From a gamma proteobacterium endosymbiont of Lamellibrachia anaximandri (lineage in GTDB: Bacteria; Pseudomonadota; Gammaproteobacteria; Chromatiales; Chromatiaceae): a stretch of DNA of 50,022 nt. The notes under the pieces are model-generated. The model was given only the letters and a program-made list of their open reading frames with translations. It had not been told where the DNA came from and did no database searches. The DNA is taken from assembly GCA_016756835.1 (NCBI GenBank), contig JAESPE010000012.1, positions 1-50,022 on the forward strand, read 5' to 3'. Below, in pieces: positions 44,166 through 50,022 of this stretch. Position numbers and translations under genes: made by a program. The number at the start of each line of letters is the position of its first letter. The first letter of the stretch is position 1.

Positions 44166-45365
44166 ATGACCTCATCTGCCATTCTCGGCCCCCTGAGCAA
44201 TCTGCATGAAATGCAGGCACAACTTGTGGAGTCTCTCACTTCTGAGGAAGCGGCTCAGCAGTACCATCCTGAACTCGGCTCCCTCAACTGGCAGTTTGGC
44301 CAAGCGGTCTATCAGGAACTCCATTGGCTGCGTCTGATCGTTGCCGGTGATGATGACCTGAGCAAGCGGGTCGCCCACCTGTTCACGCCAGGCAAGCTCA
44401 GTATCGAGGAGCAGTGCAGTCAACTGCCGCCCACCGATCACCTGCTCAACTGGGCTGCCGAGATCCGCGACGAACACCTCATGCGGCTGGCCAATCCAGC
44501 CACTCTGCCGGATCATCCGCTGCTCGCCAATGAACGGCTGCAGTGGTTTTTGCTGCAGGAGCAGGCCAAACGCTATGAAACGATGTTGCTGCTACTGAAC
44601 CAGCGCAGCCTGCAGATCGACACCAGCGGCTATCAGGTCACCCAGATACTCAAGGCTGCCGTGCCCCACTGGGAAACCAAGGAGCTTTCCCGGGGACACT
44701 ACCGCGTCGGCGCCAGAGACCTCCCAGCCGCCTACGACAACGAACTACCGGCCCAGGCGGTGGAACTCACCAGTTTTCGGATTGCACTGGACCCGGTCTC
44801 CAATGCCGAATTCCTCGCCTTCATGGAAGCCGAAGGCTATCAGAACCCGGAACTCTGGGATGAAACAGGCCGTTACTGGCTGGAAAAACACCCAGTCAAC
44901 CATCCAGAATACTGGTGCCAGGACACAATGGGTAACTGGTACGTCATGGGTGTCAACGGTCCCAGCGACCTGCCGCCGGATGAACCGGTATCCGGCATCA
45001 ATCGTCACGAGGCTCAGGCCTACGCCAACTGGATCAGCTCTTTGGGTGGGAAATTCGAAGGGGCCGTTCTGCAACACGAATACCAGTGGGAGATTGCTGT
45101 GCGAACCGGGGTGATAAAAAACCTGGGGCGTGCCTGGGAGTGGTGCAGCAATCCCTTCCACCCCTATCCCGACTTCCAGTCCTTCCCTGCAAGGGAGACC
45201 TCCGAAGCTGATTTTGACGAGCACCATTTCACCCAGCGCGGCAGCAGTCTGCACACTCAGCGCGTGCTGCGCCGGCCCAGTTTGCGGGATCGCGCCCGGC
45301 CTGAGCAGCGTTTTCAACTGGTCGGTCTGCGACTGGTCTTTCCACCGCTGCACGAGTGGACCTGA
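44166..45365 (+). CDS. EgtB/SUMF1-like protein with degenerate iron site
   Basis: About 399 residues: an N-terminal DinB_2-like helical domain and a C-terminal formylglycine-generating-enzyme-like (SUMF1) domain (TSFRIALDPVSNAEFLAFMEAEGY, INRHEAQAYANWISSLGG, WEWCSNPFHPYPDF). This is the layout of EgtB, the ergothioneine sulfoxide synthase. However, the EgtB iron histidines look lost: the WHxGH-type motif is NWQFGQAV, and the HxxQHQEL motif is EQAKRYETMLL. Iron-dependent C-S bond formation is therefore doubtful, and the function is unknown. The frame is open from 44022, but that region holds a REP unit, so MTSSAIL at 44166 (GAAGAG upstream) is chosen. Confidence 0.82.
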   Translation: MTSSAILGPLSNLHEMQAQLVESLTSEEAAQQYHPELGSLNWQFGQAVYQELHWLRLIVAGDDDLSKRVAHLFTPGKLSIEEQCSQLPPTDHLLNWAAEIRDEHLMRLANPATLPDHPLLANERLQWFLLQEQAKRYETMLLLLNQRSLQIDTSGYQVTQILKAAVPHWETKELSRGHYRVGARDLPAAYDNELPAQAVELTSFRIALDPVSNAEFLAFMEAEGYQNPELWDETGRYWLEKHPVNHPEYWCQDTMGNWYVMGVNGPSDLPPDEPVSGINRHEAQAYANWISSLGGKFEGAVLQHEYQWEIAVRTGVIKNLGRAWEWCSNPFHPYPDFQSFPARETSEADFDEHHFTQRGSSLHTQRVLRRPSLRDRARPEQRFQLVGLRLVFPPLHEWT

Positions 45366-45398
45366 TGCGCCTGTTCCCGGAAAAACGACTGATCAGGA

Positions 45399-45746
45399 AT
45401 GCATTTCTCAGCTTTTGAGGATATCGTCACAACTCCGGGTGGTCTGCCTAAAGATTCCACAATAACTGCCAACAACCCGGTTAGAGGAAATGCAACCAGA
45501 GTTCAGCAGATGGCAATCAACTCGATCGTGGGACCGGCCGTTCAGGGCATCCAGCGGGGATTCCAGGGCATGCGCCGTGTCGCCTCGGAGATCGCCAGCG
45601 TCAACCAGACAGAAAAACAGAGTCCCACCGACCTCTCCCGGGCGATGGTGGAGATGAACCAGCAGGCGCACCAGGCCAAAGCCTCGGCCCAGGTGCTAAA
45701 GACTGCCGACGATGCCATCGGCACCCTGTTTGATGAGCGGGCCTGA
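45399..45746 (+). CDS. Small flagellar-rod-like conserved protein
   Basis: Up to 115 residues, 78 if it starts at MAINSIVG (45510), which is where conserved sequence begins. The pattern GPAVQGIQRGFQGMRRVASEIASVNQ ... DLSRAMVEMNQQAHQAKASAQVLKTADDAIGTLFDERA resembles small proteobacterial proteins related to flagellar axial components, whose C-terminal helix has the same NAKVLKTADDMLGTL-type end. No flagellar genes are adjacent. Neither start has a strong ribosome-binding site. Function is not established. Confidence 0.62.
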   Translation: MHFSAFEDIVTTPGGLPKDSTITANNPVRGNATRVQQMAINSIVGPAVQGIQRGFQGMRRVASEIASVNQTEKQSPTDLSRAMVEMNQQAHQAKASAQVLKTADDAIGTLFDERA

Positions 45747-45807
45747 AGCCGCGGGGTCGTTCGTATTGAGATGATGACAAGAACAACTGCCCACTCAATG
45801 TTGCCGA

Positions 45808-46644
45808 TCAGTAAAAAAGCATCGACAGATCCACAGCCGTAACATCCTTGGTCAGATCACCCACAGAGATATCATCCACCCCGGTCTCGGCAATCCCCCG
45901 GATCGTCTCCAGATTGACGCCACCCGAGGCCTCCAGCCGCACTTTGCCTGAAACAAGGGTGACCGCTTCGCGCAGCCCATCCAGGGAAAAGTTATCCAGC
46001 AGCACCCGCTCAGCACCGGCTTCCAGCGCCTCGCGCAGTTCATCCAGCGACTCCACTTCAATCTCAATACCCACGCCGCCAGGGGCCAAATTCTGAGCCG
46101 CGTCTAACGCCGCAGCGATGGAACCGGCGGCGTGAATGTGATTCTCCTTGATCAGTATCGCGTCGTAGAGGCCGATGCGGTGGTTATCACAGCCACCGCA
46201 GGTTACCGCATACTTCTGCTGCAGCCGCAGACCAGGCAGGGTCTTGCGGGTATCAAGAATTCGCACGCCGGTTCCCGCCACCCGATCAGCATAGATACGC
46301 GCCCGGGTCGCTGTTCCGGAAAGGGTTTGCAGATAGTTCAGCGCGGTGCGCTCCCCACTGAGTAGGGCACGACTGTTCCCCGTCAGGGTACAGAGCTGTT
46401 GATCCAGCTCCACCCGATCACCGTCTGCAACACGCCATTCGATGGCAATCTCCGGATCGAGCTGGCGGAAAACCTCATCGAACCAACCTGTTCCACAGAT
46501 TACGGCGGACTGCCGGCAGACCACCTCGACGCGGCTGACGGCATCCACACTGAGCAGACCGGCGGTGAGGTCTCCTGAACCGATATCCTCGTCGAGAGCA
46601 TCCCGCACCTGGCGGGTTATCAACTTCGGCGCGGGAAATATCAC
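45808..46644 (-). CDS. nadC: Nicotinate-nucleotide pyrophosphorylase (carboxylating)
   Basis: Quinolinate phosphoribosyltransferase: makes nicotinate mononucleotide from quinolinate and PRPP in NAD synthesis. It has 278 residues with the family blocks [53 protein letters not shown] and [12 protein letters not shown]. The start is GTG at 46644, one base after the frame-restored stop of the upstream FKBP gene, so the two were an operon. All substrate-binding arginines and lysines of the visible motifs are in place. Confidence 0.95.
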   Translation of the reverse strand: MIFPAPKLITRQVRDALDEDIGSGDLTAGLLSVDAVSRVEVVCRQSAVICGTGWFDEVFRQLDPEIAIEWRVADGDRVELDQQLCTLTGNSRALLSGERTALNYLQTLSGTATRARIYADRVAGTGVRILDTRKTLPGLRLQQKYAVTCGGCDNHRIGLYDAILIKENHIHAAGSIAAALDAAQNLAPGGVGIEIEVESLDELREALEAGAERVLLDNFSLDGLREAVTLVSGKVRLEASGGVNLETIRGIAETGVDDISVGDLTKDVTAVDLSMLFY

Positions 46645-46645
46645 G

Positions 46646-46989
46646 TCAGTTCACAGAGAGCAGTTCCACGTCAAAGACCAGGGTGGCATTCGGCGGAATC
46701 ACACCACCCGCACCGCAGCGCCATATCCAAGCTGCGACGGAATGGTCAGTTTGCGCTTGCCGCCCACCTTCATCCCGGCGACACCCTCATCCCAACCCCG
46801 GATGACCATCCCTCTGCCGAGAGAAAAACTGAAGGGTTCGTTACGATCCACTGAGGAATCAAATTTGCTGCCATCGGTGAGCCAGCCGGTATAGTGCACA
46901 GAGACAGTCTGGCCTGCGGCAGCCACTTCTCCGTCGCCTTCGACCAGATCGTCATATTTCAAGCCGGAATCGGTAATTTTTTCGCTCAT
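46646..46989 (-). pseudogene. FKBP-type peptidyl-prolyl isomerase, frameshifted
   Basis: Small FKBP protein: [38 protein letters not shown] and TIPSQLGYG are canonical. As read, the frame ends at 46699 after [10 protein letters not shown]. Deleting-back analysis shows that one missing base just after GGC GCT (near 46717) would restore [19 protein letters not shown] and the usual final strand, ending at 46646, about 114 residues and one base before nadC. The lost part is the last beta strands, which complete the fold and the active-site wall. Either a real recent frameshift or a sequencing error; the clean restored reading frame favours either a very recent mutation or an error. Confidence 0.8.
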
Positions 46990-47147
46990 GAATTAAATCT
47001 CTTTTAGAGTGGATGTATCGGGGAAACAGCCGTGCAGTGAACGAACTTAATTGCAGCGAAGGAAAGTGTCAACGACAGGAGGGCTATCGGCTAAATCCAC
47101 TTAATCCGAAAACCCGGCGATCAATAGGGGGGTTGTTCCAGGTTTCG

Positions 47148-49439
47148 TCAGGCCGATCCGGCAGCCGTCCCGGTATGTTTCAGTGCATCCAACATGGCCC
47201 CGAGCGCCCGATCCATAATCGGGGCGTTCGCAACGTCCAGCACCTCGGCGCTGCCGTCACGCAGATGCATGGCAAGGCCATCCACTGTCAGCTCAAGGGC
47301 CTTGACCCCTTTGCGGTTGACGAAGACAAAGACATCAGTGACATCGCTCTTCCAGGATAACTTGACCCGCTTCTTCTCTTCACCGTCAAACAGCGCAAGC
47401 CAGGTTCCAATTTCCAACGACTCAGCCTGTTCGGTGAACTTATCGTGGATCGCCACAACGGCAGTCTCAGGCTCAAGATCATCCACCAATAAGGAAGACT
47501 GGTTGATCAACTGGCTGTCGGGGAAACTGATATGCAGATCCGTAACCGTATCGACTCCGGCAGAGAGGCTTTTTCCCCGCAGACAGGCAATATGGCAATT
47601 CTGCAGCTCTTTAAAAAGCCGCGCCATTTTGTGCTGATCAAAAGAGATCGCGTTCAGTCTCTCCCGCAGGTTCCGCAGAAGTTCAGGAATATTACGCAGC
47701 AACTCCTGCCGCTCCGCATACTCTTTTTTCGGCGCGACACTCCAAAGCAGCTTATCGACTATCTCCAGGGACTCCTTCCACTCTTCACTCTCTGGCCCCT
47801 GCCGCAGATAGTTGAGCAGCAGTACGTCTTTCCAACCATCGCGCAATAGTGATATTACCGCATCGGGCAGCTGTTTCTGGAACTGCAGCCGTTTGTTCAA
47901 TTCATCTGTAACAGCGGCCTTGGCTGCACGTAACTGCTCCTTGCCACGGGTTACCTGATTGGTGCGCTGTTCCGCCACATCCGCGCCGCGCTGCTCCCGC
48001 TCCCACCATTCATTGAAATCGTCATTCAATACCGTGAAGATAGCAGGATCGTCGTCGAAATCCGTCAATACACGCTTAACGATACTTTCGATCATGCCAA
48101 ACAGACCGCCGGACGATCGGTCACCGTCATCATTCCAGCCAATCGCCGCCTGTGCCAGGTTGTTCAGCAGCCGTCTGGCAGGGTGCACCTTTTTGCTGAA
48201 GAAGGTCTTGTCGATGATGGCGACCTTGAGCATGGGAATCTGCAGGCGGCTCAGCAGGGCCTTCATGGCATCCGGCAAGCTGTGGTCGTCCAGAATGAAC
48301 TCAAAGAGCATGGAGATGACGTCGATCGTATCGTTGTCCGCCTCTCCCAGCGCCCGGTGGGTTCTACCCTCTTCCAACATGCGCAGATCACTGGCCAGAC
48401 GCGCACGCAGGTTGCCTTCTCCCTCGTTATCGAGGGGCACCATTACTGTATTGGATTGCTGCAGAGAAGAGAGCGCACTGAGCAGCTCGACCGTCTCCAC
48501 CAGAGGCACCGAGATCGGCACCCCGCCGGCACCTATCGGCATCCGCCCCGGTACGGCAGACCCTCCGGCAGGAGCTACACCCCGCCGCAGGTTCAAAAGC
48601 TGCTGCAACGTCTCGAAAACCTCGGTTTGCAGATCACTCCGTTCATCAGCAACCTCGCCGACCCTTCCGTCGGTCTGTGCTTCACGACGGGCACGGCTGA
48701 CCGCCGGAGAGACCGGGTTACGCCGTACCTGCTGGGTCAGTTTGGGTATGACGCCAGCCTTGCCCAGCACCAGATTAAGCTCGTCGTAAAGTCCGCCGAT
48801 GAAGTGCATGACCTGCTTATCGAACAGCTTGTAGATGACCAGCTTGACCGGCAGATCAACTTCGACATTCCGCATCGCCTCCTGGAAGGCATTGCAGACC
48901 ACACCGGGTGCAAGTGGATTGTGCTGCTCGCTCACCTCATCCGTATCACCGGTCAGCTGAGCAAAACGCTGCCCCAGGGCATACAGCTCTCTGGAGTAGC
49001 GGTTCTCGCTTTTGGATATCATGTTGGTGATGGCCAGAGAGTCTTCCAACTCATCCTCGCCCAGCAGGGACATCTCGGAGTCGCGACTCAGTTCGGCAAA
49101 GGTCCGTTGATTGACTGGAGCCTCACCCGTCTCCCAGAAACGGTCGAACTTCTGCAACACTTCCCGGCTGAACACCCGGTCGATCCGAGCCCGCTCCTTA
49201 CGCAACTCACGCATCGCGTCGAAGTAGGTTGTCTGCACGGAATCATTGCCGGACTTGTCGGCCAGCTCGTACATTGCGTCATCGAGCTTTTCGAACAATC
49301 CGCTCATCAATTGGGGGAGTGTTCTGACGACGTGTTTACGACAAGCGTCGACGATCTTGCGACCCTTCGCATCAAGAGAGATCTGCCGCTTGCGCGTTGC
49401 AGAATCACCGAAAGAGATTATGTTGTCTTGCCGCTGCAT
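47148..49439 (-). CDS. DUF1631 family protein
   Basis: Large cytoplasmic protein of 763 residues that I recognise as DUF1631 from its N-terminal region (FDAMRELRKERARIDRVFSREVLQKFDRFWE), a central HPARRLLNNLAQAAIGW block and the C-terminal GTWLALFDGEEKKRVKLSWKSDVTDVFVFVNRKGVKALELTVDGLAMHL, which resembles a PilZ-like beta barrel. No enzymatic motif is visible. A PilZ-like end could bind cyclic di-GMP, but the RxxxR signature is not clear. It lies 160 bases after the FKBP start and has no obvious partner; function unknown. Confidence 0.85.
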   Translation of the reverse strand: MQRQDNIISFGDSATRKRQISLDAKGRKIVDACRKHVVRTLPQLMSGLFEKLDDAMYELADKSGNDSVQTTYFDAMRELRKERARIDRVFSREVLQKFDRFWETGEAPVNQRTFAELSRDSEMSLLGEDELEDSLAITNMISKSENRYSRELYALGQRFAQLTGDTDEVSEQHNPLAPGVVCNAFQEAMRNVEVDLPVKLVIYKLFDKQVMHFIGGLYDELNLVLGKAGVIPKLTQQVRRNPVSPAVSRARREAQTDGRVGEVADERSDLQTEVFETLQQLLNLRRGVAPAGGSAVPGRMPIGAGGVPISVPLVETVELLSALSSLQQSNTVMVPLDNEGEGNLRARLASDLRMLEEGRTHRALGEADNDTIDVISMLFEFILDDHSLPDAMKALLSRLQIPMLKVAIIDKTFFSKKVHPARRLLNNLAQAAIGWNDDGDRSSGGLFGMIESIVKRVLTDFDDDPAIFTVLNDDFNEWWEREQRGADVAEQRTNQVTRGKEQLRAAKAAVTDELNKRLQFQKQLPDAVISLLRDGWKDVLLLNYLRQGPESEEWKESLEIVDKLLWSVAPKKEYAERQELLRNIPELLRNLRERLNAISFDQHKMARLFKELQNCHIACLRGKSLSAGVDTVTDLHISFPDSQLINQSSLLVDDLEPETAVVAIHDKFTEQAESLEIGTWLALFDGEEKKRVKLSWKSDVTDVFVFVNRKGVKALELTVDGLAMHLRDGSAEVLDVANAPIMDRALGAMLDALKHTGTAAGSA

Positions 49440-49829
49440 TTTAATAATTGTGATAATGGCCTCAGCCGTTTGGCGGATTATCTCAACCCGCCGATTCCAT
49501 TTACTTCCAAGTCACATTGGGAGACTATGTCAACAACCTTGTTATGACTGCGAATGTCTTCACAAAACCACCTATATCCGGTCATTCTACTAAAGAAGTG
49601 TCTCCGCTCCACCATGCAAGATGCTGGGAAATTAGCACTTTATCCCATAGCATTCAATTTGGTTCAGTAATTATAGCGGCATTCCTGACGATAGCTTAAC
49701 GAGCCGCGCTCATTTCATGATCAAAAATCCCGATCCGACTGGGGAATCCGGCTTGAAGAGCGGTAATTTCTTAACAAAGCACTCATCCTGGGTTATGGTT
49801 TAGCTAATTTATTTCTGGGTTCCCAATTT
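49440..49829. other. Intergenic region before the right-edge genes
   Basis: About 390 bases without a supportable gene. The short plus-strand frame at 49517-49699 has no motif or ribosome-binding site and is not accepted. The region must hold the DUF1631 promoter; I recognise no repeat family or hairpin with T-run in it. Confidence 0.5.
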
Positions 49830-49931
49830 ATGCGATTGATCCGGCATCTCGCCACCTCTCTGCTGGACAGCACCCGTGATCTGCTCCCCATTATCGCAGT
49901 CATCGCTTTTTTTCAGACACTGGTCAAGTGA
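49830..49931 (+). pseudogene. Truncated DUF1538-like membrane protein N-terminus
   Basis: A 33-codon frame reading MRLIRHLATSLLDSTRDLLP then IIAVIAFFQTLVK, which resembles the start of DUF1538-type membrane proteins (a short amphipathic stretch, then RDLLP and a hydrophobic FFQ helix). A stop follows where family members continue with further membrane helices, so only the first segment remains. I infer a truncated remnant; the call rests on recall of the family start and is tentative. Confidence 0.4.
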
Positions 49932-50022
49932 GTCTTCGACCTCGTGAAAGATTTTGGGACATCCCAGTCCCCAAAATCGACTCGGCCTTCGACAGCCTGT
50001 TTGTGCCCCGGCCGTCCCGGAG
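49928..50022 (+). CDS. Unidentified partial reading frame at right edge
   Basis: An open frame beginning with GTG that overlaps the stop of the DUF1538-like remnant (GTGA) and runs off the window. It reads VSLRPRERFWDIPVPKIDSA followed by FDSLFVPRPSR. The composition looks protein-like but no family is recognised and no ribosome-binding site precedes the GTG, so it may be a fragment joined after the truncation point. Confidence 0.35.
   Translation, partial: MSLRPRERFWDIPVPKIDSAFDSLFVPRPSR

Noticed and set aside
48183-49547. 454-codon plus-strand frame opposite the DUF1631 gene
   Set aside because: No motif or ribosome-binding site; the minus-strand gene explains the region.

Overview
The window reads as chromosomal DNA of a free-living or symbiotic gammaproteobacterium, most like the sulfur-oxidising Chromatiales/Sedimenticola-type lineages. 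This rests on the rpmB-rpmG / radC / coaBC / algC / argB / slmA / pyrE neighbourhood (slmA is essentially gammaproteobacterial), dense signalling genes, and REP-like palindromes. The lineage is inferred from gene content and was not computed. Almost all of the window is core or ordinary accessory genome. I see no prophage, CRISPR array, complete insertion sequence or rRNA operon.

Layout. 294-3405: a solo dynamin-like GTPase, a small exported protein and a degenerate receiver protein. 3420-5487 (minus): ampG plus a SafE/COG2836 membrane protein. 5689-15137: the conserved pyrE...rpmG neighbourhood, with a TauE-type permease and a DUF4124 protein inserted and bracketed by a family of about 95-bp palindromes; dut is missing from its usual place beside coaBC. 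15303-18532: an EAL/HDOD signalling protein and a lone hydantoinase A. 18732-22083: a methionine-rich exported protein, an OmpR/EnvZ-type two-component pair and an exported MsrB. 22229-25674: a GldA/GldF/GldG-like ABC operon with a DUF4340-like tail gene. 25677-27707: mutM, ispB and tRNA-Pro. 27764-35866: clpB with a textbook sigma-32 promoter, a GGDEF/EAL sensor, a CRP/FNR regulator and ilvD. 35927-41887: a CHASE2 histidine kinase, a LysM/FecR protein, a response regulator and an OmpA/TSP3 protein. 41926-49439: mscS, a thiamine-binding protein, an FMN-binding protein, a degenerate EgtB-like protein, a flagellar-rod-like small protein, nadC, a frameshifted FKBP and a DUF1631 protein. 49830-end: a truncated DUF1538-like reading frame and an unidentified partial frame.

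The most interesting system is at 18619-22083. A secreted peptide whose mature part is about 27% methionine is separated by one two-component system from a one-cysteine, exported methionine-sulfoxide reductase. Both flanking genes carry the same 17-bp site upstream (TCGTGA-N5-CCGTGA, an 11-bp-period direct repeat of the kind OmpR-family regulators bind), and palindromes bound or punctuate the unit. The inferred role is a periplasmic sacrificial-methionine and repair circuit against oxidants, or a methionine-based metal-binding circuit, with its own dedicated sensor. It resembles in logic the MrpX/MsrP and HprRS-MsrPQ systems but uses different proteins.

Other structure: three unrelated palindromic repeat families. 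One reading AGTGCTCTATC is at 2280, 5581 and 7098. One reading GTAGGCC is at 2919, 19007, 22099 and 44031. One reading GTAGGAT at 16534 contributes the stop codon of hyuA. A nested inverted-repeat element with a heptamer tandem array precedes rpmB.
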